Notes: a model not told the origin generated them from the sequence alone. DNA of 64,000 nt from Winogradskyella thalassocola (GCF_900099995.1 NZ_FNCZ01000001.1:558001-622000); one strand, 5' to 3'. Counted from the first letter of the stretch, positions 16,902 to 27,027 are shown. Program-made: numbers and translations.

Positions 16902-17765
16902 CTATTCGGATACTAAACCTAATAAGTGCTTTCCATAACCACTTTTTGTTAATGGTTTAACCACTTTTATAAATTGTTTCTTATCAATATAGCTCATTCG
17001 ATATGCAGCTTCTTCTATAGATCCTATTTTTAATCCTTGGCGCTCTTCTATAACTTGTACAAATTGTGAGGCTTGCATTAAAGATTTAAAAGTACCTGTA
17101 TCTAACCAGGCTGTACCTTTATCTAACACACTAACTTTTAACTTTCCTTGACTTAAGTACATTTTATTAACGTCTGTTATCTCTAACTCTCCACGTTTAC
17201 TCGGCTTAATATTTTTAGCAATTTCTACAACTGAATTATCGTAAAAATAAATACCAGGAACAGCATAATTTGATTTCGGTTTTTTAGGCTTCTCTTCAAT
17301 AGAAACCGCTATATCGTTTTCATCAAATTCTACAACTCCATAGCGTTCAGGATCGTGAACATGATAAGCATAAATTATACCTCCGTTTGGATCATTATTT
17401 TGCTGCAACAAATCTGCTAATCCTGTACCATAAAAAATATTGTCACCAAGAATCAGTGCAACCTTATCCTCTCCAATAAAATCTTCACCAATGATAAAAG
17501 CTTCTGCGAGTCCGTTTGGCGATTCTTGTACGGCGTATTGAAAGTTGCAACCATATGATTTTCCATCTCCTAAAAGTTTTTTAAATAGTGGTAAATCTTG
17601 AGGTGTAGAAATAATTAAAATATCCTTTATGCCAGACCACATCAATGTAGAAATAGGATAATATATCATGGGTTTATCGTAAATAGGCATTAACTGCTTA
17701 CTCACGGCCAAAGTTAATGGGTGTAATCTTGTACCAGACCCTCCTGCTAAAACGATTCCTTTCAT
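16902..17765 (-). CDS. rmlA: Glucose-1-phosphate thymidylyltransferase
   Basis: 287 residues. The nucleotide-binding [11 protein letters not shown] begins at residue 8, followed by [17 protein letters not shown], and [19 protein letters not shown] and GELEITDVN are characteristic of RmlA. The enzyme makes dTDP-glucose from dTTP and glucose-1-phosphate and is normally feedback-inhibited by dTDP-rhamnose. It is 55 bases downstream of rmlB and 1 base upstream of rmlC. Confidence 0.97.
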   Translation of the reverse strand: MKGIVLAGGSGTRLHPLTLAVSKQLMPIYDKPMIYYPISTLMWSGIKDILIISTPQDLPLFKKLLGDGKSYGCNFQYAVQESPNGLAEAFIIGEDFIGEDKVALILGDNIFYGTGLADLLQQNNDPNGGIIYAYHVHDPERYGVVEFDENDIAVSIEEKPKKPKSNYAVPGIYFYDNSVVEIAKNIKPSKRGELEITDVNKMYLSQGKLKVSVLDKGTAWLDTGTFKSLMQASQFVQVIEERQGLKIGSIEEAAYRMSYIDKKQFIKVVKPLTKSGYGKHLLGLVSE

Positions 17766-17820
17766 TTACTAAATCTTTTCCAATATGGTGTTACTTCGTT
17801 TTCAAAAAACAACATTAACC

Positions 17821-18837
17821 CTATTGCATTTTATATTTTTTAATATACCATTTTATGGTTTTAACGATACCTGACTCAAAGTTTTCGTCTGCAATCCATC
17901 CTAATTCACTTTCAATTTTAGAGGCATCAATAGCATATCTAAAATCATGACCAGGCCTATCCTTAACAAACGCTATTTGTTCTGAGTATGGTTTGTCTTT
18001 TGGTTCTAATTCATCTAAAATATTACAAATTTTATGTGCTATATATAAATTATCACGTTCGTTTTTGCCCCCTATATTATAGGTTTCACCTGCTTTTCCG
18101 TTTTGAAAAGCTAAGTTGATACCTTTACAGTGGTCTTCAACATATAGCCAATCTCTAATATTCTTTCCATCTCCATAAATTGGAATAGGCTCATTATTTA
18201 AAGCCTTTCTGATTATAGTTGGAATTAGTTTTTCATCGTGCTGTTTTGGCCCGTAATTATTACTGCAATTAGTCGTAACGACATTCATTCCATACGTGTG
18301 AAAATAACTTCGAACAATAAAATCTGAGGATGCCTTTGAGGCGCTATATGGACTATTAGGAGCATAAGGCGTTTGTTCTGTAAACAAACCTGTAGATCCT
18401 AAAGTACCATAAACTTCATCCGTTGAAATATGATGAAATCTATTAGTTTCACAGCTGTCTTTAAATGAAAAAGGCGCATCCATCCAATGGTTTTTAGCTA
18501 CATTTAGTAAATTAAATGTACCATAAACATTAGTATTAATAAAAGCATCTGGATGCTTAATAGAGTTGTCTACATGAGATTCTGCAGCAAAATGAATGAC
18601 GCTAGAAAAATCATAAGTGCTAAAAAGCTCATTTATAAGTTCTGTATCACAAATATCTCCTTTAATAAATGTGTAATTATAATTGTCCTCAAGTTCTTTT
18701 AAATTAGAAAGCTCACCTGCATAAGTGAGCTTATCTAAATTAACAACTTTAATATTCTTATAATGTTCTAAAAAATAGACTATAAAATTTGAACCTATAA
18801 AACCTGCTCCACCAGTTATTAAAACATTCTTACTCAT
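17821..18837 (-). CDS. rmlB: dTDP-glucose 4,6-dehydratase
   Basis: 338 residues. GGAGFIG at 9-15, the catalytic T149-D150-E151 in HISTDEVYG, Y174-S-A-S-K178 and NCSNNYGPKQ are the standard RmlB set. It converts dTDP-glucose to dTDP-4-keto-6-deoxyglucose. The start overlaps the end of the Wzz-like gene by 8 bases, which ties rhamnose supply to chain-length control in one transcript. The gene order B-A-C-D is intact. Confidence 0.97.
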   Translation of the reverse strand: MSKNVLITGGAGFIGSNFIVYFLEHYKNIKVVNLDKLTYAGELSNLKELEDNYNYTFIKGDICDTELINELFSTYDFSSVIHFAAESHVDNSIKHPDAFINTNVYGTFNLLNVAKNHWMDAPFSFKDSCETNRFHHISTDEVYGTLGSTGLFTEQTPYAPNSPYSASKASSDFIVRSYFHTYGMNVVTTNCSNNYGPKQHDEKLIPTIIRKALNNEPIPIYGDGKNIRDWLYVEDHCKGINLAFQNGKAGETYNIGGKNERDNLYIAHKICNILDELEPKDKPYSEQIAFVKDRPGHDFRYAIDASKIESELGWIADENFESGIVKTIKWYIKKYKMQ

Positions 18838-19882
18838 AATTTTTAATAAAATTAAAAACTTTTACAATAAAGAAACTTAATAGAAATAGGACTAACACTA
18901 AAACAGGAAATATAAGTGAGTAACGTTGGCCCCAACCATGACTCAAACTACCAACCTTACCAAATGAAGACAATACATCAAAATAAGTATTTTCTTCCGC
19001 TACAGCTTGATTTAAATAATTTAATGACCTCCTGATCTCTTGCTCTTTTAAAAATAACTCATACTCTTTGGTTGCTGTTTTCTCCTCCTGAAGTGGTAAT
19101 GCTCCACTTATACCTAGAGATAATTTATTATTTTGAGATTGATTTTTGAGAACTTCTAAATACGTTTTCTGAATACTATCTAAGCGGGATAATTCTGTTG
19201 TATATGATAATCTTTGGATATATGCCGTTGTATCTCTTATCTTTTTTTGATGTTTCGAAAAATCATTCTCAAATGTTTTTCTAAACCCTTCATGTAACTT
19301 TGGGAAGATATCGATTTTAAATGATTTAGCCTTAATAGCAAATAAGTCACCTGATAAAAGATCTCTATTTTTTAAATATTCAACATAACTCAACTCATCA
19401 ACCAATGAGGTGTCTATTGATTTTACATATCCATTATACTCAACAAATAAGTCATTTTGGCTCTCTGGGCCAGCCTCCAATTCAAAACCCACCAATTCTT
19501 TAGCTTCTAATGTGTCTATTTCAAAAATATTGGACAACTCCGTAACATTACCAGAACCTATTAGTGAATTAAAGTAATCAATATGACTAGACAATTGATA
19601 TTTAGAATCAAAGTGAGGCTTAACCACCATTTTAGAAAAATAAACTGGTTCAACTGTCTTCTCATAAATGTAACCAACTATAAACGTAATTACAAGTACA
19701 GCAGCAAGAAGTTTAAAATACTCCACTAAAGGTTTTAGCACATAAATTATTGCAGAAAAAATGCCCTTAAAAATTCTCCCAATAAAAGAAAAGAACTTTT
19801 CAAATAGCTTTCCAATTGCATTAAATAACTGCCCTAAATCAACCTCTTCATTATCGGGTTGCTGTGATAATTTCTCACTCAT
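18830..19882 (-). CDS. Wzz-like chain-length determinant protein
   Basis: 350 residues. A charged N-terminus with amphipathic helices (LFNAIGKLFEKFFSFIGRIF) precedes a first membrane helix at about 58-72; a second lies at about 323-342 (FPVLVLVLFLLSFFIVKVF). Between them is a periplasmic domain with long helices. Two terminal helices around a coiled periplasmic region is the plan of Wzz/PCP proteins, which set the length of Wzy-made polymers. The long amphipathic extension before the first helix is not usual in enterobacterial Wzz. The gene starts 3 bases after the upstream stop and overlaps rmlB by 8 bases. Confidence 0.65.
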   Translation of the reverse strand: MSEKLSQQPDNEEVDLGQLFNAIGKLFEKFFSFIGRIFKGIFSAIIYVLKPLVEYFKLLAAVLVITFIVGYIYEKTVEPVYFSKMVVKPHFDSKYQLSSHIDYFNSLIGSGNVTELSNIFEIDTLEAKELVGFELEAGPESQNDLFVEYNGYVKSIDTSLVDELSYVEYLKNRDLLSGDLFAIKAKSFKIDIFPKLHEGFRKTFENDFSKHQKKIRDTTAYIQRLSYTTELSRLDSIQKTYLEVLKNQSQNNKLSLGISGALPLQEEKTATKEYELFLKEQEIRRSLNYLNQAVAEENTYFDVLSSFGKVGSLSHGWGQRYSLIFPVLVLVLFLLSFFIVKVFNFIKNYE

Positions 19883-19885
19883 GTG

Positions 19886-21577
19886 TTATGAATTAAATAT
19901 TTGTTCTAGTATTTTTTTTGTAATTACGTATGTTGGCTTGACACCAGAAGTTCCTAAACCACCAGAAGCTAAAGTACCTCCTGTTTCTAAAGGGTTATCA
20001 CTCGCATAATAAGCATATCTTACTTTAACATCTTCGTTTATACTGCCTCTAACTCTAGATGCTGCTTGAATGGCTTTTTGATAATGCGCTCCTTCCATCT
20101 CTAAACCAATGACATTCCATGTTGATTTTTTAAAGAATTTTAAAATCTCTTTATTCTGAAGCGATGTACCTAAAACTGTCACCATTGTACCTTCAAAAAC
20201 AGAAACACCACAGTCTAGCAAATCCTTTTTACTTAATTCATTTTTAAAAGGATAGTTATCTGCTGTGCCTTCAAAAATATGTGCTGTCGGAATCATAACA
20301 TCTCCTTTACCACCTTCTAAGATGCCTGCTTTTCCCATAATTGAAATAGATTTTACATCTAGATGAATGTCTTTTCCATCGACATGTATTGGTTTCAAAA
20401 ACTCATCTAAAGTTTCATAGGCTTGTTCTCCAAAGGCATAATCCATTACAAAAATAACAGCTTTATCTTCTTTAGCTTCCTCTAGATAGTTAAACTCAGT
20501 TTTAGAAAAATCGATTTTAGCCGTATCAAAAATCTGAATATCTATATTCGTTCCAGAGGTATCATTTATTTGAATCATTCCATTTTGCAACGCTAGTTTT
20601 TCAACTTTATTGCGTAGATCCGAATTTTTAGAATTACTTAAGGTCTCGTACGTTTGAAAAATATCTTTTTTAGCATCTGCACCTTTAAGCGCACCTTTAG
20701 CAAATAAAGAATTCATAACACTATGCATATTGGCACTAATGATATGGATTGGTCGTTCTAATAGGCCATTTTTATGCAACTCAGCCTTTATGGTATCTGC
20801 CCATATTTCACCATGGATATGATGCCCTAGGCGTTCTCTTAAAACAGGACTAAAGGTTATAGTACGTTTTGAATTATTAATGGTTTCTTCTATGGCAAGT
20901 TTACCTAACCAATACACAATGTGTAGTAAACGTTCTGGCTGACTTTCGGTAGCAAATTTTGGATACGCCTCAGTAAGTTCATTAAATGTTCTTCCTAGAA
21001 TATTAGCCGTATGCGTAATCGCTATTTCACGTTCTTTCTGCGTAAGTTTCTTTGTAGAAAGCACAGCATTCTCTAATTTTTGCCAATCTCTAACCGTTGA
21101 ACCATCTTCATCAATGATAACACGTTTACTGATTTTATGAGACTCTACAAACAGAAAGGTAAGGTGCGTTAATATATCGTAAATCTCAGAGCGACCTCTT
21201 GTGATTTCAATATTCATTTGCTCATCATCTATACGATAGCAATTACGTCTTCGTTTTGGTGGAATTATAGCTTTAAAGTGCGAATTTCCATAACCTTCAT
21301 CACTTGTTAGGTTAATAAATGTACATTCCTCTATTCCTTGTGGTAAACGATCTACCACATAAAGTAAACCTTCTAATTCTGCTTTTTCTTCTCCAATAGA
21401 ACCATAGATTTCTGGTCGTAATAACAATAATGCTTCACGTAATGTTTCACCAGAAACTCCCATGGGTTTATAAAACCCACGATTAAACAGGTGTCTCATC
21501 GTAATATACATGCGTTCTATAGCACTAGAACTCTCTTGAGCTCTAGTTCTTCCTTGTTTCTTTTTATTTGTAATCAT
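19886..21577 (-). CDS. DUF6909-like conserved protein, phosphorylase-like C-terminus
   Basis: 563 residues without signal or membrane helices. I believe it belongs to the Bacteroidota family DUF6909, from memory. The N-terminal half is helical and charged. The C-terminal third (about residue 370 on) reads like a nucleoside-phosphorylase fold: VIFVMDYAFGEQAYETL, ISIMGKAGILEGGKGDVMIP, VIGLEMEGAHYQKAIQ and YASDNPLETGG; the LEMEGA segment resembles the conserved methionine-glutamate region of PNP/MTAN enzymes. A nucleoside- or sugar-handling role is inference. It lies between a GH3-family enzyme (28-base gap) and the Wzz-like gene (3-base gap). Confidence 0.6.
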   Translation of the reverse strand: MITNKKKQGRTRAQESSSAIERMYITMRHLFNRGFYKPMGVSGETLREALLLLRPEIYGSIGEEKAELEGLLYVVDRLPQGIEECTFINLTSDEGYGNSHFKAIIPPKRRRNCYRIDDEQMNIEITRGRSEIYDILTHLTFLFVESHKISKRVIIDEDGSTVRDWQKLENAVLSTKKLTQKEREIAITHTANILGRTFNELTEAYPKFATESQPERLLHIVYWLGKLAIEETINNSKRTITFSPVLRERLGHHIHGEIWADTIKAELHKNGLLERPIHIISANMHSVMNSLFAKGALKGADAKKDIFQTYETLSNSKNSDLRNKVEKLALQNGMIQINDTSGTNIDIQIFDTAKIDFSKTEFNYLEEAKEDKAVIFVMDYAFGEQAYETLDEFLKPIHVDGKDIHLDVKSISIMGKAGILEGGKGDVMIPTAHIFEGTADNYPFKNELSKKDLLDCGVSVFEGTMVTVLGTSLQNKEILKFFKKSTWNVIGLEMEGAHYQKAIQAASRVRGSINEDVKVRYAYYASDNPLETGGTLASGGLGTSGVKPTYVITKKILEQIFNS

Positions 21578-21605
21578 AATCTTAATTTGACCTACAAATA
21601 TAGGC

Positions 21606-23108
21606 TTATTTGATTAATTTAAGTTGATGCATACTATCTGCAATTTTTCTATCATTAGCGAGTCTTGGAATCTTATTTTGACCGCCTAATTTTCCAATTG
21701 ATTTCATATACGTTTGAAATCCGTCTTTTTTAATTTTTGTAATTTTTAATGGTCTAAGAACTTTCCCTTTAATCAAATCCAAATAATAACTATTTTGTTG
21801 CTGTAAGGATTGCTCTAAGGCTTCAATTAATTGCGGCTCATTCTCTGGTTCATTTTCAAACTCAATTAACCATTCGTGATACGGTAAGCCTTCCTCTGGA
21901 CTTATTTGAGGTGCAACCGTAAATTCATTCACTGAAATCGAAGTGTCTTCAGTTGCTTCCTTTAAAGCTTGCTCTACTTCTTTCCCAATAACATGCTCAC
22001 CAAAAGCAGAAATAAAATGTTTTATTCTTCCACTTACAATCACTCTATATGGTTTTAGTGATGTAAACTCTACAGTGTCTCCAATATTGTATGCCCAAAG
22101 CCCTGCTGTTGAAGAAATAATCATTACATAATTTACGCTTAACTTAACATCTGCAATTGTTAGACGTGTTGGATTCTCCTCAAAGAAATGTTCTGCCTCT
22201 ACAAACTCATAAAATATACCTGAATTTAGCTGAAGCAACATGCCTTTTTCATTCTGTTTATCTTGAAATGCAAAAAAACCTTCACTCGCAGGATATAGTT
22301 CTATACTAGCTACTTTTCGTCCTATTAAATTCTCGAATTTAGCTCTGTATGGTTCATAGTTAACCCCTCCAAAAATAAATAGATTGAAGTTTTTAAAGAG
22401 ATCACCAACGTTCTTACCCGACTTTTCAATCAGTTTTTCAAAATACATTTGCACCCAAGATGGAATCCCAGAAATGATGCTCATATCTTCATTTATAGTT
22501 TCATCTACAATGGCTTCAACCTTAGTTTCCCAATCATCAATACAGTTAGTTTCTAAGCTAGGTAATCTATTTTTTTGAAGATATTTAGGGACGTAATGCG
22601 CTACAATTCCTGAAAGTCTACCGAGCTTTATACCATTCTTTTCTTCTAAAATTGGACTGCCTTGTAGAAAAATCATTTTACCATCTACAAATTTTGCATT
22701 TCCTGTTTCATGGATATACATCAGAATCGCATTTCTAGCCGCTTCAACATGCGTTGGCATACTTTCCTTTGTTATTGGAATGTATTTTGCTCCAGAGGTT
22801 GTCCCAGAAGTCTTCGCAAAATAGATAGGTTTACCTTTCCAAAGGATATCTTCTTCACCAGCAACAACACGTTCTACATAAGGTTTTAAATCTTCATAAT
22901 CTCTTATGGGAACATTATTTTGAAACTCTTTATAACTCGTTATTCCAGCAAAATTGTGGTCTTTTCCAAAAGCGGTGTGCTTAGCTTCAGAAATTAAATT
23001 TTCGAAAACTTTTTGTTGGGTTTCAACAGGTCTAGAAGACCATTTTTTAATACGTTTTGCCACATATTTAGCAAATGGCTTAGAAAGTACAGCTTTAAAT
23101 GAAGGCAT
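21606..23108 (-). CDS. GH3-family acyl-adenylate/amido synthetase
   Basis: 500 residues, usual GH3 length. The ATP/AMP-binding block FAKTSGTTSGAKYIPIT lies near residues 103-119, with LYPASEGFFAFQ near 272 and YNIGDTVEFTSLKPYRV, SGRIKHFISAFGEHV downstream. These are the marks of the ANL-related GH3 family, which adenylates carboxylic acids and often joins them to amino acids in plants. The bacterial function is unknown. The start shares its last base with the M23 gene stop (1-base overlap), so it is cotranscribed with a cell-wall peptidase. The substrate cannot be predicted. Confidence 0.85.
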   Translation of the reverse strand: MPSFKAVLSKPFAKYVAKRIKKWSSRPVETQQKVFENLISEAKHTAFGKDHNFAGITSYKEFQNNVPIRDYEDLKPYVERVVAGEEDILWKGKPIYFAKTSGTTSGAKYIPITKESMPTHVEAARNAILMYIHETGNAKFVDGKMIFLQGSPILEEKNGIKLGRLSGIVAHYVPKYLQKNRLPSLETNCIDDWETKVEAIVDETINEDMSIISGIPSWVQMYFEKLIEKSGKNVGDLFKNFNLFIFGGVNYEPYRAKFENLIGRKVASIELYPASEGFFAFQDKQNEKGMLLQLNSGIFYEFVEAEHFFEENPTRLTIADVKLSVNYVMIISSTAGLWAYNIGDTVEFTSLKPYRVIVSGRIKHFISAFGEHVIGKEVEQALKEATEDTSISVNEFTVAPQISPEEGLPYHEWLIEFENEPENEPQLIEALEQSLQQQNSYYLDLIKGKVLRPLKITKIKKDGFQTYMKSIGKLGGQNKIPRLANDRKIADSMHQLKLIK

Positions 23109-23977
23109 TATTCGAAATTGATAAAATTAGTTGGATCTATAGCGTATCCTTTACTCCATAATTCAAAATGAAGGTGAGGCCCAGTGGTTAGTTCGCCTGC
23201 ATTACCAGACATCGCTATGACTTCACCAGACTTTACAACATCTCCTTGAGATTTGGTGATTGCTGAATTATGTTTATAAACAGAAATCAATTCTCTATTG
23301 TGTTCTATAATGACTACATAACCTGTTTCTACAGTCCATTCTGCAAAAATCACAGTGCCATTTGAAGTCGCTTTTACAGGAGTATTAACTGGTACAACAA
23401 CATCTACAGCATAATGTTTTTCTTCTAAATTATAACCTTCAGAAATAGTACCATTTACGGGTGGAAATAAAATATAACTCGATTGGTCTCCAGAAACCTC
23501 AAACAAGTTGTACTTATCTTCCTTAGCTACTTTTTCTCTTAAAAGTGAATCTTCTTTATTAGTAGGAACTTGTAAAATATCTAAATCATTTTTAGCTGCT
23601 TCAATAACAGAATCTCTATTAAAATCTAAGGTAGCGACATCTCCTGTAAGTACTTTTCTAATTGATGCATAATAGCGTTTATTTAATTCTAATTCTTGAA
23701 CCAATGAATCCGTTTTGTAATTCAACATGGTTGCCTTCTTTTTTAATTTTGCTGAAGAATACCCTGGAATATATTCTCTTAATGGCGTAAATGCAATCAA
23801 TAACACGGTAAAGAACACCAATGAAATTGCAGAAAGCGATGATAATATAAAAACGTTTAATCGGGTTAACTTAATAGCAAAACGCTCTTCAAAAGTGTCT
23901 TCGTTGAGTATAACCAAACGATACTTATGCAGTAACTTTTTAGTGAATTTCTTTTCTGATTTTTTCTTTTTTGCCAT
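23108..23977 (-). CDS. M23-family (LytM) murein metallopeptidase
   Basis: Start 23977 (MAKKKKSEKKF) preferred over an ATG at 24004 because the -7 promoter box lies between the two. 289 residues: a basic cytoplasmic tail, one membrane helix at about 42-62 and a C-terminal LytM domain. The zinc ligands are intact: KHYAVD (H-x3-D) and GPHLHFE (H-x-H), with the conserved YKHNS upstream of the latter. It cuts peptidoglycan cross-links in the periplasm or activates amidases. It heads the run M23-GH3-DUF6909-wzz-rmlBACD and is divergent from tatA. Confidence 0.88.
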   Translation of the reverse strand: MAKKKKSEKKFTKKLLHKYRLVILNEDTFEERFAIKLTRLNVFILSSLSAISLVFFTVLLIAFTPLREYIPGYSSAKLKKKATMLNYKTDSLVQELELNKRYYASIRKVLTGDVATLDFNRDSVIEAAKNDLDILQVPTNKEDSLLREKVAKEDKYNLFEVSGDQSSYILFPPVNGTISEGYNLEEKHYAVDVVVPVNTPVKATSNGTVIFAEWTVETGYVVIIEHNRELISVYKHNSAITKSQGDVVKSGEVIAMSGNAGELTTGPHLHFELWSKGYAIDPTNFINFE

Positions 23978-23982
23978 CGAAA

Positions 23983-23990
23983 CAAAATTA
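23983..23990 (-). promoter_or_regulatory. -7 promoter box of the M23 operon
   Basis: TAATTTTG on the minus strand matches TAnnTTTG and ends 5 bases before the ATG at 23977, so the transcript may have almost no leader. No good -33 box is visible. Confidence 0.45.
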
Positions 23991-24065
23991 GTTAAAATAC
24001 TCAAATACTCTTATGATAAAGTCTTAAAGTTGCCACAACAACGTTATTATTAAACTATAATTACT

Positions 24066-24073
24066 TAACTTTG
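24066..24073 (+). promoter_or_regulatory. -7 promoter box of tatA
   Basis: TAACTTTG matches TAnnTTTG; it ends 19 bases before the tatA start at 24093. A clear -33 TTTG is lacking. Confidence 0.5.
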
Positions 24074-24092
24074 CTGTCTAAATTAAAAAATT

Positions 24093-24275
24093 ATGAGTTT
24101 AAGCATTATACCTCTATTCGTTGGTCCATGGCAGTGGGTTATCATAGGTCTTGCAATTCTTTTATTGTTTGGTGGTAAAAAGATTCCTGAATTAATGAAG
24201 GGATTAGGAAGCGGAATTAAAGAATTTAAAGACGCTAGTAAAGACGAATCTGCCGAGAATAAAGAAAATAAATAA
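24093..24275 (+). CDS. tatA: Twin-arginine translocase subunit TatA/TatE
   Basis: 60 residues. Short N-terminus, a membrane helix about 10-22 ([15 protein letters not shown]), then the [21 protein letters not shown] hinge and amphipathic helix, and a charged tail. This is the TatA family layout; TatA oligomers form the pore for folded-protein export. tatC is not nearby. The gene stands alone between a divergent M23 operon and a strong bidirectional terminator. Confidence 0.93.
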   Translation: MSLSIIPLFVGPWQWVIIGLAILLLFGGKKIPELMKGLGSGIKEFKDASKDESAENKENK

Positions 24276-24310
24276 CGCAGAATCAATAGATTTGGATCTG
24301 TTGAAAATAA

Positions 24311-24351
24311 AAAGAGGTCATCTAAAAACATAATTTTAGATGACCTCTTTT
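24311..24351. terminator. Bidirectional terminator
   Basis: Perfect 17-bp stem: AAAGAGGTCATCTAAAA at 24311-24327 and its complement at 24334-24350, with a 6-base loop and A/T ends on both sides. It lies between the converging tatA and DUF4837 genes and can serve both. Confidence 0.88.
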
Positions 24352-24370
24352 AGTTTATTACTACCGTAAA

Positions 24371-25351
24371 TTAATTGATAGTTATCGATTTAATAATCGA
24401 TTCTAATTCAAAAATATAGTCTCGTTTCTCTAAGGACGGTGCATAAACATAACCATCAGCAATTAAGTAACGGTTATTTATTTTATCTTCTATAGCATAC
24501 GTAATAAATGGTCCTGCCATAGTGAAGCCTTTCATTACCCACATACCTCTTACTTCGTAAGCTGGTTTATTATCTATTATGGTTTTAAACATTGATGGAG
24601 CATAAGCGTCTTCAACGGCCATATAAATACCATCTTCACCTGGAATTTTAGATTTGGTAATCTCATCTCGCATCTTAACAATATCTACAATCGTACTATC
24701 TCCTATAGAAATAGTTTCAAATGGCACTTCATAAAACATAAGTTCCATCGTTTTTGTATTTGAAAGGTTTTTACGTACCCAGAAAAAATCATCACCAGCT
24801 TTACTGATTCTATACACCGAAGGAATATTAATAGTAATGCCTAATTTATTTTCCATTTCCTTATCATTTAACAATGATAAATTGATACGTCTTTGCTTTT
24901 CCTTTACTTCTTCTTTAGTAAAAGCATCAATGATTTTAGCTTTATTTTCTTCTAATTGCGCAATAATCTCTTTGTCGGTTTTACCTCCAACTACAGCTAC
25001 TGTTTGCGGTTTAGCAAAAGCGTCATTTACAATTTTAGTAGTCGCTTCAATATTCCCTTTTTCAATTTTAAGTACAATTCTACTTCGTGCAGCAAAACCA
25101 TCAAACACCTGAGTTGGAATTTGTCGCATATTAAATATTGGTTCTTCTGTTGGTAAGCCATTTAAGGGAGCAGCAAAAATATCTCGAACCCTTTCTCCAA
25201 CTTCACCTTCCCAAACAATATTATCTGCTACAATAGAAATTGTATTCAAATTTCCGTTTGAAGCTGGTAAATAAATAGTTTTATCGTCTTCTTTTTTATC
25301 TCCACATGCTAATAACAACACACAAAATAATACAGTGTAAAGCGCTTTCAT
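24371..25351 (-). CDS. DUF4837 family lipoprotein
   Basis: 326 residues. Lipoprotein signal with CVLLLACGDKK (Cys 16). The body starts with a conserved TISIVADNIVWEGEVGERVRD segment and continues with RSRIVLKIEKGN, a form I recognise as the Bacteroidota family DUF4837 of unknown function. It follows the LysM transglycosylase gene by 24 bases and probably shares its transcript, so a cell-envelope role is likely. Confidence 0.8.
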   Translation of the reverse strand: MKALYTVLFCVLLLACGDKKEDDKTIYLPASNGNLNTISIVADNIVWEGEVGERVRDIFAAPLNGLPTEEPIFNMRQIPTQVFDGFAARSRIVLKIEKGNIEATTKIVNDAFAKPQTVAVVGGKTDKEIIAQLEENKAKIIDAFTKEEVKEKQRRINLSLLNDKEMENKLGITINIPSVYRISKAGDDFFWVRKNLSNTKTMELMFYEVPFETISIGDSTIVDIVKMRDEITKSKIPGEDGIYMAVEDAYAPSMFKTIIDNKPAYEVRGMWVMKGFTMAGPFITYAIEDKINNRYLIADGYVYAPSLEKRDYIFELESIIKSITIN

Positions 25352-25375
25352 AAGTTTATAATTTTTGTTGATTTA

Positions 25376-26935
25376 CTATTTAGACACAATTAGCGTCATT
25401 CCTATTTTGAGTTTATTACTACTAATATCGTTCCAATCTTTAATATTTTGAACAGAAACTCCAGAAAACTTTTGAGAAATAGTCCAAAGTGAATCTCCAG
25501 ACTTAACTTTATAGGTTTGTTTTCCTGCGGCATTCAATACTTTTTTAGTAGATGTTGAAGTACTTGAACCACCATGATTTTTAGGGTAAATGGTTAGTCG
25601 CTGACCTATATCCAGGTTATTACTCCTTAGATTATTCCATTGTTTTAGCTGACTTACTCTAACCCCATACTTCCTTGCTATTTTCCCAAGATAATCTCCA
25701 CTTTGAACACGATACCTAATTTTTGTGTCATCACTAACAACCTGAGGTAATGGCTTTTCGCGCTTATTAAATTCGGTATTAGCAAATTCGTAAATTCTAT
25801 CTTCATGCGTTACAAAAGTACCAATAGCTTCTCGTGGCAATCGTAACGTATAAGTTTTACCTTCGACCTTCGGAATAATATCGAGTTTATACGCAGGGTT
25901 TAAAAACTGTAATTCTTCTATTTTTATACCTGTTGCCTCAGACACATGGTTTAAAGAAATCATTTGTTTTACATGAACCGTATCCGTTTGCACAAGCTGA
26001 AAAGGTGGTCGTTCTGGCTTAAAGCCATGTTCTTCTGCATATTCAAAAATGTACATCGTCGCTAAAAATGCAGGCACGTAACCAGCCGTTTCTCTTGGTA
26101 AGTTATGACGAATATTCCAATAGTTTTTAGAACCGCCAGATCGTCTAATCGCTTTATTTACATTACCTGGTCCAGAATTATAAGCTGCTAATGCCAAATC
26201 CCAATCATTAAAAATACGATATACTCTATTTAAATATTCGGCAGCTGCTTTAGTAGATTTTATAGGATCACTACGATCATCTACGTAACTGCTCACATTT
26301 AAATCATGCTCTTTTCCGGTTCCGTACATAAATTGCCAGATACCTGTTGCACCAACACGAGAACGCGCTCTCGGTTTTAATGCCGATTCTACAATCGCCA
26401 AATATTTCATCTCTAACGGAATATTTTGACTGTCAAATTCTTGCTCAAACATTGGGAAATAAAAGTGACTTAATCCCATTAAGCGCTCTAAAGAACTACG
26501 TCTATGTTTAAGGTAACTTTTAATAACACTTTCTAAAGAGGCATTATATTCTACATTAAATGGCGTTCTAGCATTTAGTCTTGCTAGTCTTGCTTTTAAC
26601 GTATCTGTTGGAAGCTCAGGATAGTCTACAGGTTTATAATCCATCTCTGTTACCGATTTATAAATCGTATCAAAAAGTGAATTACTATACAATTCCTCTA
26701 ACCACTTTTTATCGAGTTCAGCGGCTTCGGGTAAATCCTTAAGGTTTTTAACCCCAGTGGTATCTATAATAGGCTGTATTTTCTCACCAGGCTTGAATAG
26801 TTTACCATCAATAACCGAACCTTTGCTTGAAACAACTTCAGATGACTTTTTTGAAATACTATCCGTTTGAGTTTGAGAAAACCCAATACAAACAGACAAG
26901 TACATACAAGTCAATAAAAATCTTTTTAATGTCAT
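25376..26935 (-). CDS. MltD-like lytic transglycosylase with two LysM domains
   Basis: 519 residues with a signal peptide (MTLKRFLLTCMYLSVCIGFS). SLT domain about 150-300: catalytic E183 in LAIVESALKPRARS, then GATGIWQFM and LALAAYNSGPGNV. Two C-terminal LysM repeats at about 407-452 and 473-519 bind peptidoglycan. The enzyme cleaves glycan strands to 1,6-anhydro ends in the periplasm. Layout equals MltD-type enzymes common in Bacteroidota. The 228-base region upstream contains two unusual hairpins. Confidence 0.92.
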   Translation of the reverse strand: MTLKRFLLTCMYLSVCIGFSQTQTDSISKKSSEVVSSKGSVIDGKLFKPGEKIQPIIDTTGVKNLKDLPEAAELDKKWLEELYSNSLFDTIYKSVTEMDYKPVDYPELPTDTLKARLARLNARTPFNVEYNASLESVIKSYLKHRRSSLERLMGLSHFYFPMFEQEFDSQNIPLEMKYLAIVESALKPRARSRVGATGIWQFMYGTGKEHDLNVSSYVDDRSDPIKSTKAAAEYLNRVYRIFNDWDLALAAYNSGPGNVNKAIRRSGGSKNYWNIRHNLPRETAGYVPAFLATMYIFEYAEEHGFKPERPPFQLVQTDTVHVKQMISLNHVSEATGIKIEELQFLNPAYKLDIIPKVEGKTYTLRLPREAIGTFVTHEDRIYEFANTEFNKREKPLPQVVSDDTKIRYRVQSGDYLGKIARKYGVRVSQLKQWNNLRSNNLDIGQRLTIYPKNHGGSSTSTSTKKVLNAAGKQTYKVKSGDSLWTISQKFSGVSVQNIKDWNDISSNKLKIGMTLIVSK

Positions 26936-27027
26936 AGTTTACAAAAATTGATTAAGTCAACTTTTTACCAATTGAAATGATTTTTATAAAAGAAATAAAC
27001 ACTTCTTTTCCTAAGTCAATTAATAAT

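Noticed and set aside
24083..24331. 82-codon minus-strand frame over tatA
   Set aside because: It is antisense to a clear TatA protein and has no family features.
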